NCBI GenBank assembly: GCA_021810505.1
Contig: JAJZIR010000020.1
Location: forward strand, 1 to 38,060
Reading direction: 5' to 3'
DNA length: 38,060 nucleotides
From: a bacterium
Lineage (GTDB): Bacteria > Deinococcota > Deinococci > Deinococcales > Deinococcaceae
Below are positions 1 to 6,911 of this stretch, one piece after another. The translations under genes were made by a program, and so were the position numbers. Numbering within the stretch: the first letter of the stretch is position 1; the number at the start of each line of letters is the position of its first letter. The notes beneath the pieces are model-generated. The model was given only the letters and a program-made list of their open reading frames with translations, ran no database searches and was not told the DNA's origin.

Positions 1-188
1 TGGAAGATGGGGTCTTGGTGGTCGAGGACGGGGTCACGGTGGTCGAGGACGGGGTCACGGTGGTGGAAGATGGGGTCTTGGTGGTCGAGGACGGGGTCAC
101 GGTGGTCGAGGACGGGGTCACGGTGGTCGAGGACGGGGTCACGGTGGTCGAGGACGGGGTCACGGTGGTCGAGGACGGGGTCTTGGTA
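1..188 (-). repeat. 21-bp tandem repeat coding a 7-residue Ser/Thr-rich unit
   Basis: About nine to ten in-frame copies of a 21-bp unit code (V/K)TPSSTT in the minus-strand lipoprotein gene. Reading in the coding direction, the first residue of each unit runs K, V five times, K, V twice, K. Two of the K units use different codons for Pro-Ser-Ser (CCA TCT TCC instead of CCG TCC TCG), so the array is a nested repeat rather than a simple expansion. It reaches the window edge, so its full length is unknown. Confidence 0.95.
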
Positions 189-928
189 GGGGCGCTGGGT
201 TGGCGCTCCGGGAAGATCTGCTGGCCCAGGGAGCGCCCCTTGGCATCGATCACCCGGTAGGCAACCTGGCTGGACAGGTTGAGCGGGTGGTCCACCGAGA
301 CGTCGAGGTAGGCGATCACCGCGCTGTGCCGCAGCGGCCTGGTGATCCCCAGCGCCGCGATGAAGGCCTGGCCCTGCATCTTCCAGAGCACGATCGGGCC
401 GCCCCGGCCCGGCGCGACCGAGCGCACGGTAGCCCCGAAGGGCAGCACCCAACCCACCCGCAGCGCCCGGGCCCCCCTGGGGTGGACCAGCTCGAGGGGA
501 ACTAGGGTTCCCTGGCGGATCTGGGTGGGGGGCAGCTGCAGGCTGACCTGAGCGGGCGGCAGCTTCTCCACCTGCATGGTGAAGGGCTGTACCTGGGTAG
601 AGAGGCTGGCGTCGGTGACCTCCACCGTGAAAGAGAAGTGACCGGTCAAGCTGGGCCGCCCGGCGATCGCCGTCCCGGAGAGCTTGAGCCCCGGCGGCAA
701 GCTGCCCGAAACCACGGTCAGGGTGTAGGGACTCTGACCGCCTGAGACCTGCAGGGACTGCTGGTAGGAATCGCCCAGGTAAGCCACCGGCAGGGAGCTG
801 GTTTGGAAGATCAGCGCTTCCTTAGACACGCCGCTCCCCGCGCCGGTACCGCAGGCGCTGAGCAGGCTCAGGAGCAACGAAGCCAGCAAACCATAGCTGA
901 TCAGCCCAAAGAGCGAGCGCCGGCGCAT
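1..928 (-). CDS. Putative Ig domain lipoprotein with Ser/Thr-rich repeat tail (3' end beyond window)
   Basis: The frame starts with ATG at 928 and stays open to position 1, so at least 309 residues are coded and the C-terminus lies outside the window. The N-terminus (MRRRSLFGL, a hydrophobic run, then LLSAC) is a type II signal peptide with a lipobox, so the protein is probably a lipid-anchored envelope protein. Residues about 40-125 contain QSPYTLTVVSGSLPPGLKLS, typical of putative-Ig (He_PIG, cadherin-like) domains. Residues about 125-245 form a beta-rich region I cannot name. From about residue 246 the chain becomes tandem copies of TPSSTTV/TPSSTTK, a likely extended and possibly glycosylated stalk. 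A TAGACT box at 936-941 lies 7 nt before the ATG with no Shine-Dalgarno, suggesting a leaderless transcript. Function is unknown; adhesion or envelope binding is inference. Confidence 0.8.
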   Translation of the reverse strand, partial: MRRRSLFGLISYGLLASLLLSLLSACGTGAGSGVSKEALIFQTSSLPVAYLGDSYQQSLQVSGGQSPYTLTVVSGSLPPGLKLSGTAIAGRPSLTGHFSFTVEVTDASLSTQVQPFTMQVEKLPPAQVSLQLPPTQIRQGTLVPLELVHPRGARALRVGWVLPFGATVRSVAPGRGGPIVLWKMQGQAFIAALGITRPLRHSAVIAYLDVSVDHPLNLSSQVAYRVIDAKGRSLGQQIFPERQPSAPTKTPSSTTVTPSSTTVTPSSTTVTPSSTTVTPSSTTKTPSSTTVTPSSTTVTPSSTTKTPSS

Positions 929-935
929 CCCCCGC

Positions 936-941
936 AGTCTA
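936..941 (-). promoter_or_regulatory. TAGACT -10 box, leaderless start of the lipoprotein gene
   Basis: TAGACT on the minus strand is followed by 7 nt and then the ATG at 928. The spacing leaves no room for a 5' leader, and no Shine-Dalgarno sequence is present. Confidence 0.5.
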
Positions 942-973
942 CCAGGGGCTAGGTGAGAGGGGTGGGGCGAACC

Positions 974-1339
974 TCAGAAGCCGTAGCGAGCGGCGAGCAG
1001 GGACAGGCCGTGGATCAGCGCCAGCAACAGTGGGAGCACCACCAGCAGCAGTCCCCAGAACATACCGGCGATCAGCAGGGCGGTGAGCGGCAGAGACATC
1101 CACCTGGGCCTGGCCCAGATCCAGTCCAGCGCCACCTGGAAAGGAAACCATAGGACCAGCGCGGGGAGTCCGTCCAACAGGGCCTGCACGAAGGTCAGCG
1201 GCCCGGCCGCGTTCAGCTTCCAGGCCAGGGACAGCAGAGGCGGCAAAAGTAGCAGCTGCCACAGAGCCAACAGCGGCCAGCGCCAAAAGAGCCACCAAGA
1301 CCTCGCCGTGGACTGCACAGTTGAGAATCGCCCGGGCAC
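974..1339 (-). CDS. Small integral membrane protein of unknown function
   Basis: The minus frame codes 121 residues if it starts at GTG 1339. It is very hydrophobic and rich in Leu and Trp, with three or four likely membrane segments: around WLFWRWPLLALWQLLLLPPL, around FVQALLDGLPALVLWFPF, and around LTALLIAGMFWGLLLVVLPL. The same frame is open further upstream, but that part runs antisense through trmJ and looks non-coding. The GTG at 1339 is favoured because TATACT (1346-1351) lies exactly 6 nt before it, the leaderless pattern seen at several other genes here. The gene is divergent from trmJ, with the two starts 48 bp apart, and 45 bp upstream of the lipoprotein gene on the same strand. 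I recognise no family. Confidence 0.65.
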   Translation of the reverse strand: MPGRFSTVQSTARSWWLFWRWPLLALWQLLLLPPLLSLAWKLNAAGPLTFVQALLDGLPALVLWFPFQVALDWIWARPRWMSLPLTALLIAGMFWGLLLVVLPLLLALIHGLSLLAARYGF

Positions 1340-1345
1340 GCAGGG

Positions 1346-1381
1346 AGTATAGGGAGCTTGGATGAGATCCGCCGCTAGACT
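1346..1381. promoter_or_regulatory. Divergent pair of leaderless -10 boxes (membrane protein gene / trmJ)
   Basis: TATACT on the minus strand (1346-1351) is 6 nt before GTG 1339, and TAGACT on the plus strand (1376-1381) is 6 nt before GTG 1388. The boxes lie between two divergent genes, each with the same box-to-start distance and neither with a Shine-Dalgarno site. Confidence 0.55.
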
Positions 1382-1387
1382 GGGCAG

Positions 1388-2128
1388 GTGGCCGAGCTGC
1401 GGGTGATCCTGGTCTCCCCCAAGGGCGCCGGCAACGTGGGCGCCGCCGCCCGGGCGATGGCCAACATGGGTTTGAGCGACCTGCGCCTGGTGCGCCCGCG
1501 CTGCGATCCCCGCTCGGAGGAGGCCAGGCGCTTCGCCGTCCACGCCACTGCGGTGCTGTCCTCGTTGCGGGTGCACCCCAGCCTGGAAGAGGCCGCCTCG
1601 GACTGCGACCTAGTGATCGGAACCAGCCACCGGCCCAGGACCGAGGTCAGCGAAGTGCTGGGGCTGGAGGGGCTGCGGCCGCTGCTGGCGGCGTCCCGCC
1701 GCACCGCCCTGGTCTTCGGCCCAGAGGAGTCGGGGCTGGGCAATCACGACCTGGCGCTCTGCCAGCGCACCCTGTGCCTGCCCACCGCCGGTTACAGCAG
1801 CCTCAACCTGGCCCAGGCCGTCCTGCTCAGCTGCTACGAGCTGCGCCGGCAGGAGCTGGAGGAGACGCTACCTCCAGAGCGGCAGCTGGCCGAGCACGGC
1901 GCTCTGGAAGGGTTCTATCGGCAGCTGGGCGACTACCTGCTGGAGATCGGGTTCACCGACGCCGTCCGGCTGGAGCGGACCCTGAACGCCTTCCGCCTGC
2001 TGCTCAACCGCGCTCAGCCGGATTCCAGGGAGCTGGCCATGCTGCGCGGCCTGCTCTCGCAGAGTCACTGGGCCCTGGGGCGGCCCAGGCCCCCCGCGGG
2101 CTCCGGGTCCCCCGAGGAGGGGAGGTAA
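1388..2128 (+). CDS. trmJ: tRNA (cytidine/uridine-2'-O-)-methyltransferase TrmJ-like
   Basis: This SpoU-family (SPOUT) RNA 2'-O-methyltransferase of 246 residues probably methylates the ribose of nucleotide 32 in the tRNA anticodon loop, using S-adenosylmethionine in the cytoplasm. The start ELRVILVSPKGAGNVGAAAR carries the N-GAAAR motif. FGPEESGLGN and LPTAGYSSLNLAQAVLL are the motifs that build the trefoil-knot SAM site. The C-terminal 80 residues form the helical extension of the TrmJ subgroup, ending in LRGLLSQSHWALGR. Start GTG 1388 is chosen because TAGACT stands 6 nt upstream and homology begins at once. TrmH-type paralogues share the fold, but the N-terminal motif and extension favour TrmJ. 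Confidence 0.88.
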   Translation: MAELRVILVSPKGAGNVGAAARAMANMGLSDLRLVRPRCDPRSEEARRFAVHATAVLSSLRVHPSLEEAASDCDLVIGTSHRPRTEVSEVLGLEGLRPLLAASRRTALVFGPEESGLGNHDLALCQRTLCLPTAGYSSLNLAQAVLLSCYELRRQELEETLPPERQLAEHGALEGFYRQLGDYLLEIGFTDAVRLERTLNAFRLLLNRAQPDSRELAMLRGLLSQSHWALGRPRPPAGSGSPEEGR

Positions 2129-2157
2129 GCGGGCTATGCGCGTCCGCACACCGGATG

Positions 2158-2200
2158 TGCACCCCGACTGCGGGGGTGGACCGGGCCCAGTTTCCTGGGC
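2158..2200 (+). terminator. Two short GC-rich hairpins after trmJ
   Basis: CACCCCG and CGGGGGTG around 2160-2178 can pair, and GCCCAG-TTTC-CTGGGC at 2185-2200 forms a perfect 6-bp stem with a four-base loop. Neither is followed by a T run, so a role as a terminator is inferred from position. Confidence 0.35.
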
Positions 2201-2253
2201 AGGATCCGGGGCGGCGCGCTCCTCACGGCCGCTGGAATGGACCGCAGGCGCGC

Positions 2254-2259
2254 TAAACT
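2254..2259 (+). promoter_or_regulatory. TAAACT -10 box of the histidine kinase gene
   Basis: TAAACT is followed by 6 nt (GAAGGG) and then GTG 2266. The six bases are purine-rich and could also be read as a weak Shine-Dalgarno, but they are too close to the start for that. Confidence 0.5.
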
Positions 2260-2265
2260 GAAGGG

Positions 2266-4104
2266 GTGATCGGGAAGACCTGGAACGGTCCGGTCGCGGG
2301 GTCGCTGAAACGGTTGCGCTCCTGGTTCCACACCAGCATGGGCCAGCTGCACCCGGCCTCCGAGACCGAGGGCTTAGATCGCCGCGCCCGGCTGGCCCGC
2401 AACCTGCTCCCGCCCCTGATCCTCTTGGTGGTGATCGTCTACGAGCTGCTGCTCTGGGGGATCCGCCAGAGGACCGCGGCGCTGCTGGCTCACCTGTTCT
2501 TCTACGGGTTGCTGGGGCCGTTGGTCACCCTGTTCGTTCTGCAGTGGATCCGGGTGGGCATCCAGGCCCGGGAGCGGGCCGAGCTGCAGGCCCGGCTGAC
2601 CTACGACGAGCTGGTGGGGGCCAACCGCAAGATGGACGCTGTACTGCAGCTGATCCGGCAGCTAGCCGAAGCGCGGGACTTGGAGGCAGTGTTCGACATC
2701 GCGGTGAGCGGCGCGGTTCAAGCTACCGGGGCTCACAGCGGGATGCTCTCGCTCCCGGTCGGCCTGGTCCGCTCGGTCGACGCGCAGGGGGTGGTCACCG
2801 ACCAGCTACCGGCCTGGTCCGAGCAGGGTATGGCCCCGCCGGTGCGGGGGGGCAGCGGGGAGAGCCAGTTCTGGGAAGTAGCCTCACCGGTACCCTGGTC
2901 GGGAGAGCCGCACGGCACTCTGCGGCTGCGCTACGTCAGCGAGCCCGGCCCCGAGGCGCTGGGGCTACAGGAGGCCCTGGCTGGAGAGATCGGGACAGCC
3001 ATCGAGGCGGCCAGGCAGCGCAGCCATGACCTGATCGCGCTCTACCAGGTGGATCAGTCCATCCGGGCCGAGCGCAACATGGATCTGCTGCTGCAGAAGA
3101 TCCTGCAGCAGATAGCCCAGCACTGCCAGGCCGAGGCCATGGCCGCCTACCTAGTCGACCAGGGAGTGCTGCGCCTGGCCTGGGCCCAGGACGCCTCCGG
3201 TCAGGTCTGGCACAGCGGGGCCGTCTCCGAACTGGCCGAGCAGGTGGCGGCGCAGCGGCAGCCGCTGCACGGAGACGGGAGAGACGACCCGGTCCTGGGC
3301 CAGGCCGGCAGCGCGCTGGGCCTGCCGATGCTCTTGGAAAACCGCCTAGAGGGTGTCTTAGTGCTGACCCACCGCAGCGCCGGCGCCCTAGACGGCGCCC
3401 GCCTGCCGCTGCTGACCCTGCTGGCCAGCCAGGCCACCCTAGCGGTGCGCAACGCCCGAGCCTACCTCTACAGCGAGGAGCTGGCCATCGGCGAGGAGCG
3501 CGCGCGCATCGCCCGCGAGATCCACGACGGGGTGGCTCAGTCCCTGGCCTTCGCGGCGCTGCGGCTCGACCTAGCCCAGCGGCTGCTGCCCAGGGATCCC
3601 GACCGAGCCCAGGGGGAGATCGGCGGGGCCGCTGCCACGCTGCGGGAGCAGATCCGCGAGGTGCGGCGGGCCATCTTCGCGCTGCGCCCGATCGATCTGG
3701 AACGCTTCGGCCTCCTGGAAACGGTCCGGAAGTACGTCCAAGACTTCGGGGAGCAGAACAACCTCCACACCCAACTGACCGTCCAGGGCGCGCTGAATCT
3801 GAGCCCAGCCGACGAAGCGGTGCTGTTCCGGATCCTCCAGGAGAGCCTCAACAACGTCGCCAAGCACGCCAAGGCCAAGAACGTAGAGGTCTTCCTACAA
3901 GAAGGACCCGGCGGAACGGAGCTGGTGGTCCGAGACGACGGCGTCGGCTTCGACCCTGCCGAGCGGGAGCGGCAGCCGGGCAGCCTCTACGGCCTGGGCT
4001 TGGGCCAGATGCGCGAGCGCATCGAGCTGCGCGGCGGCCGTTACGCGCTGCGCAGTCACCTGGGCTCGGGGACCGAGGTGAGCGCGTGCCTGCCACGCCA
4101 CTGA
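2266..4104 (+). CDS. Orphan membrane sensor histidine kinase (NarX/LiaS type) with GAF domains
   Basis: The 612-residue protein has two membrane helices (about 47-66 and 73-95), a short coiled stretch, two GAF-like sensor regions (about 120-250 and 255-405), then a HisKA_3 dimerisation domain and an HATPase domain. The H-box ERARIAREIHDGVAQSLAF carries the likely phosphoacceptor His420. ESLNNVAKHAKA (from about residue 526) is the N-box, VRDDGVGFDP (about 555-564) the G1 box and GLGLGQMRERIE the G2 box. This class normally signals to a LuxR/NarL-type response regulator, yet none is adjacent; the next gene overlaps its end and is an acetyltransferase. The ligand is not evident. The GTG start is supported by the TAAACT box 6 nt upstream. 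Confidence 0.88.
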   Translation: MIGKTWNGPVAGSLKRLRSWFHTSMGQLHPASETEGLDRRARLARNLLPPLILLVVIVYELLLWGIRQRTAALLAHLFFYGLLGPLVTLFVLQWIRVGIQARERAELQARLTYDELVGANRKMDAVLQLIRQLAEARDLEAVFDIAVSGAVQATGAHSGMLSLPVGLVRSVDAQGVVTDQLPAWSEQGMAPPVRGGSGESQFWEVASPVPWSGEPHGTLRLRYVSEPGPEALGLQEALAGEIGTAIEAARQRSHDLIALYQVDQSIRAERNMDLLLQKILQQIAQHCQAEAMAAYLVDQGVLRLAWAQDASGQVWHSGAVSELAEQVAAQRQPLHGDGRDDPVLGQAGSALGLPMLLENRLEGVLVLTHRSAGALDGARLPLLTLLASQATLAVRNARAYLYSEELAIGEERARIAREIHDGVAQSLAFAALRLDLAQRLLPRDPDRAQGEIGGAAATLREQIREVRRAIFALRPIDLERFGLLETVRKYVQDFGEQNNLHTQLTVQGALNLSPADEAVLFRILQESLNNVAKHAKAKNVEVFLQEGPGGTELVVRDDGVGFDPAERERQPGSLYGLGLGQMRERIELRGGRYALRSHLGSGTEVSACLPRH

Positions 4105-4589
4105 CCGCCTCGCTGCGGCCGCTGACCGGGGCGGACGCCGCCCAGATCTGCCGCTGGCACTACCCCCCTCCCTACCACTTCTACGACCTGGGTGAGGAGG
4201 TCTTGCCCGAACTGCTCCGCTGGATCGCCCACTACCAGGCCATCACCCGCCAGAGCGAGCTGATCGGCTTTTTCGCTACCGGTAAGGAAGTCTGTCAGAT
4301 CCCAGGGGGGCGCTATCCCGAGGGCCCGCTCGACATCGGCATCGGGCTGCGCCCGGACCTGACCGGCCGCGGCCTGGGCGAGCCGCTGTTGCGCCAGATC
4401 CTAGCCGGTCTGAGGGAGCCCAGGCTGCGGCTGACCGTGGCCGAGTTCAACGCCCGGGCCATCACCGTCTACCACCGGCTGGGGTTCCGTTGGGCGGGGC
4501 GCTTCGTATCCAGCCAACAGGTACCCTTCTGGATCATGGAACGGTATGCTGGCGGCTATGAGCCTGATGTTCCTGACCAACCTGCTTGA
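4086..4589 (+). CDS. GNAT-family N-acetyltransferase
   Basis: The 167-residue protein has a single GNAT fold. LDIGIGLRPDLTGRGLGEPLLRQIL contains the acetyl-CoA pyrophosphate-binding R/Q-x-x-G-x-G/A motif (TGRGLG). LTVAEFNARAITVYHRLGFRWAGRF is the usual beta5-alpha4 segment with the N-x-R-A-x-x-x-Y-x-x-x-G-F signature. The gene starts at GTG 4086, 19 bp inside the kinase gene, so the two are translationally coupled, and its end overlaps the M42 peptidase start. The acceptor substrate cannot be told from sequence; a small molecule or protein N-terminus are both possible. Confidence 0.82.
   Translation: MPATPLTASLRPLTGADAAQICRWHYPPPYHFYDLGEEVLPELLRWIAHYQAITRQSELIGFFATGKEVCQIPGGRYPEGPLDIGIGLRPDLTGRGLGEPLLRQILAGLREPRLRLTVAEFNARAITVYHRLGFRWAGRFVSSQQVPFWIMERYAGGYEPDVPDQPA
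4545..4550 (+). promoter_or_regulatory. TATGCT internal promoter for the M42 peptidase gene
   Basis: TATGCT lies 7 nt before ATG 4558, inside the end of the GNAT gene. It matches the box-to-start layout of the leaderless genes nearby and would allow the peptidase to be expressed apart from the kinase-acetyltransferase pair. Confidence 0.4.
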
Positions 4590-5616
4590 GGCCCGCGGGC
4601 CAGCTGGATTCGAGGGCCGGGCCGCCAAGGTCTTCGAGGCGGAAGCCAAGACCTTCGCGGACGCGGTCTACCAGGACCACTTCGGCAGCGTCTACGCCGA
4701 GATCAATCCCTCCGAGGAAGCCCCGGTGCTGCTCTCCGGGCACCTAGACGAGATCGGGCTGATGGTCAGCCACGTCAGCGACCTGGGCTTGATCTCCTTC
4801 CTGCCGCTGGGTGGCTGGGACTCCCAGGTGCTGGTCGGGCAGCGCATCCGCCTGCTGACCCGGGAGGGCGACCTGATCGGCGTGATCGGCAAGAAGCCCA
4901 TCCACCTGATGGACGCCGAGGAGCGCAAGAAGGTCTCGGCCACCGAGGACCTCTGGATCGACCTGGGCCTGGAGGTCGGCCAAGTGCGCGAGCGGGTGCC
5001 GGTCGGTACCCCCGGAGTGATCGAGCAGCCGGTCTTGGTGACCGGGGAGCGGGTGATGAGCCCGGGGATCGACAACCGCGCCGGGGCCTACGTCGTCTTG
5101 GAGGCGCTGCGAGCCCTGAAAGAAGCCGGGGTGACCCGGCGGGTGGTCGCGGTGGCCAGCAGCCAAGAGGAGATCGGCGCCCACGGGGCCAGGGCAGCGG
5201 CCCACCGCCTGGAGCCGCTGCTGGCTATCGCCGTCGACGTCACCTTCGAATCGACCCAGCCCGGCGTCGAGCCCAAGCGGGTGGGCAACGCCACCTTCGG
5301 CAGCGGGGCCTGCCTGGCCGCTTCAGCCCTGGTCAATCCCAAGGTCCTCTCCGGGCTGATCGAGGCAGCCGGGCGCCACGGCATTCCCTACACCCTCAGC
5401 GCCAACCCAGCCCGTACCGGGACCGACGCAGACGCTATCGCGCCGACCCGCTCGGGGGTGCCGTCCGCGGTGGTGAGCGTTCCTAACCGCTACATGCACT
5501 CTCCCAGCGAGATGATCGACCTGCGCGACGTGCGCAGCTGCGTGGACCTGATCCGCCACTACGTCGCCGACCTGGGCCAGGAGGACTTCCTCAGGCCGGC
5601 GCTGCAGCCCGGCTGA
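4558..5616 (+). CDS. M42-family metalloaminopeptidase (glutamyl aminopeptidase / TET-like)
   Basis: The 352-residue cytoplasmic dinuclear metal aminopeptidase trims N-terminal residues from peptides, probably as a large self-compartmentalised oligomer as in other M42 enzymes. All expected active-site residues are present: His62 and Asp64 in SGHLDEIGLMV, bridging Asp172 in GIDNRAGAYV, catalytic Glu204 and ligand Glu205 in SSQEEIGAHGA, Asp227 in AVDVTF, and His314 in RYMHSPSEMID. An in-frame start at 4546 also exists, but ATG 4558 sits 7 nt after TATGCT and begins the conserved sequence. The end converges with dus and overlaps it by 26 bp. Older annotations call this family endoglucanase M or FrvX; peptidase activity is better supported. 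Confidence 0.9.
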   Translation: MSLMFLTNLLEARGPAGFEGRAAKVFEAEAKTFADAVYQDHFGSVYAEINPSEEAPVLLSGHLDEIGLMVSHVSDLGLISFLPLGGWDSQVLVGQRIRLLTREGDLIGVIGKKPIHLMDAEERKKVSATEDLWIDLGLEVGQVRERVPVGTPGVIEQPVLVTGERVMSPGIDNRAGAYVVLEALRALKEAGVTRRVVAVASSQEEIGAHGARAAAHRLEPLLAIAVDVTFESTQPGVEPKRVGNATFGSGACLAASALVNPKVLSGLIEAAGRHGIPYTLSANPARTGTDADAIAPTRSGVPSAVVSVPNRYMHSPSEMIDLRDVRSCVDLIRHYVADLGQEDFLRPALQPG

Positions 5617-6622
5617 TCCAGGGCACAGCCGGAATCGCCGGCGGGGCGTCTAGGACAGAGTCCGGCAGGTCCCTGAGCGCCAGCTCGACCAGAGCGGGCC
5701 CTAGGCCGGGCCGGTAGCTCTCCCCCAAGGTCCTGCGGAAGCGGGCGCCCCCCGGCTGGCCGGCAAACAGGCCCAGCAGGGGGCGCACCAGCCTGGGCAG
5801 GGTCAGGCCGCGGGATAGACCGGCTTCGAGGTAGCCCAGGTAAGCCCGCGCGGCTTGGCGGCGGGTGGGGCCGGGGGAACCCCCGAAGAAAGCGGCGTCG
5901 ACGCTGGCCAGCAAGAAGGGTTGGTCGCGGCAGGCCCGGCCCAGCATCACCCCGGCCACCGAGCCGCGCTGGGACAAGGCCTGCTCCAAGCCGCCCAGGC
6001 CACCGTTGAGCACCACCGGCAGCGGGACCTGGCGGGCCAGGGCGTGCACCCAGTCATAGCGCAGCGGCGGGATCTCCCGATTCTGCCTGGGGGTCAGGCC
6101 CAGGTCGGCCTTGCGGGCGTGCACGGTGACTCTGGCCGCTCCGGCGGCCGCCACCGCCTGCACGAAGGCCAGCAGCGCAGCTGGGCCGCTCTGCGGATCG
6201 GTCCCCAGCCGGTGCTTCACCGTCACCGGCAGGCCGGCCTCGGCCATGGCCCGGACGCAGTCGGCGACCAGCTCCGGCTCGGCCATCAGGCAGGCACCGA
6301 AGCGGCCGGCCGCCACCCTGGGGCTGGGGCAGCCCACGTTCAGGTCGATCTCGCTGTAGCCCAGCTGGACCCCGATCTCAGCCGCTCGGGCCAGCTCGGA
6401 GGGGTCACTCCCCCCCAGCTGCAGGGCCACCGGCCCCAGCTCCCCCGAGCTGGCCCGAGCGGGATCGCCGCGCACCAGGGCGGCGGCCGGGATCATCTCG
6501 CTGTAGAGCAGGGCTTCTCTGCTGAGCAGCCGGGCCAACGCCCGGAAGTGGGCGTCGGTGACTTCCATCATCGGAGCCACCGAGAAAGCGAACGAGGGGC
6601 CGGTGGGACGGTAGACGGGCAC
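5591..6622 (-). CDS. dusA: tRNA-dihydrouridine synthase, DusA-like
   Basis: The 343-residue FMN enzyme reduces uridine to dihydrouridine in the tRNA D-loop. The TIM-barrel start FSVAPMMEVTDAHFRALARLLS is typical. EIDLNVGCPSPRVAAGRFGACLM contains the catalytic cysteine (NVGCPS) in the DusA form of the motif, VTVKHRLGTD and VTVHARKA carry FMN-phosphate and substrate residues, and VVLNGGL is the glycine-rich FMN loop. It starts with GTG 6622, just after the stop of the cupin-like gene, and is the last gene of the ilvE-topA cluster on this strand. The Dus subgroup is inferred from the cysteine motif and length. Confidence 0.9.
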   Translation of the reverse strand: MPVYRPTGPSFAFSVAPMMEVTDAHFRALARLLSREALLYSEMIPAAALVRGDPARASSGELGPVALQLGGSDPSELARAAEIGVQLGYSEIDLNVGCPSPRVAAGRFGACLMAEPELVADCVRAMAEAGLPVTVKHRLGTDPQSGPAALLAFVQAVAAAGAARVTVHARKADLGLTPRQNREIPPLRYDWVHALARQVPLPVVLNGGLGGLEQALSQRGSVAGVMLGRACRDQPFLLASVDAAFFGGSPGPTRRQAARAYLGYLEAGLSRGLTLPRLVRPLLGLFAGQPGGARFRRTLGESYRPGLGPALVELALRDLPDSVLDAPPAIPAVPWISRAAAPA

Positions 6623-6625
6623 CGG

Positions 6626-6910
6626 CTAGCCCCTGGCCATCCGCAGCACGGTGGCCGATTCCACCGGGGTGAGCACCCGCTCGCAGGCGCCTAACTCGCA
6701 GGCATCCAGGGCGCGCAGGTGCAGGAAGCGCCCGTAGGGGAGGTCGATCAAGAGCTCGCCCTCCAGGCAGAGGTAGAAGGCCAACTCGGCCGCCTCGCGG
6801 CGGGGAGCGTCCAGGTGGAGCAGCTCCAAGCCGCCCAAGGCCGAGGGCAGGGAGCGCGCCGCGCCTAGGTGCGCGATCTCGCCGAGCCTCCAGACCACCT
6901 CCTGGTCCAC
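6626..6910 (-). CDS. Small cupin-like protein between topA and dus
   Basis: The 94-residue protein has a predicted beta-rich, cupin-like centre: LAFYLCLEGELLIDLPYGRFLHLRALDACEL. The conserved cupin metal histidines are not clear, so it may be a non-enzymatic relative. It starts with GTG one base after the topA stop, and its stop lies 3 bp before the dus start, so it is almost certainly cotranscribed and translationally coupled with both. No function can be assigned. Confidence 0.7.
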   Translation of the reverse strand: MDQEVVWRLGEIAHLGAARSLPSALGGLELLHLDAPRREAAELAFYLCLEGELLIDLPYGRFLHLRALDACELGACERVLTPVESATVLRMARG

Positions 6911-6911
6911 C

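Noticed and set aside
7-260. Plus-strand frames of repeated WSRTGSR or VVEDGVT
   Set aside because: They are shadows of the 21-bp repeat; the minus strand carries a full lipoprotein frame with signal peptide and promoter.
1388-1576. N-terminal extension of the small membrane protein frame
   Set aside because: It lies antisense within trmJ and lacks membrane character; the start at 1339 has a promoter box at the right distance.
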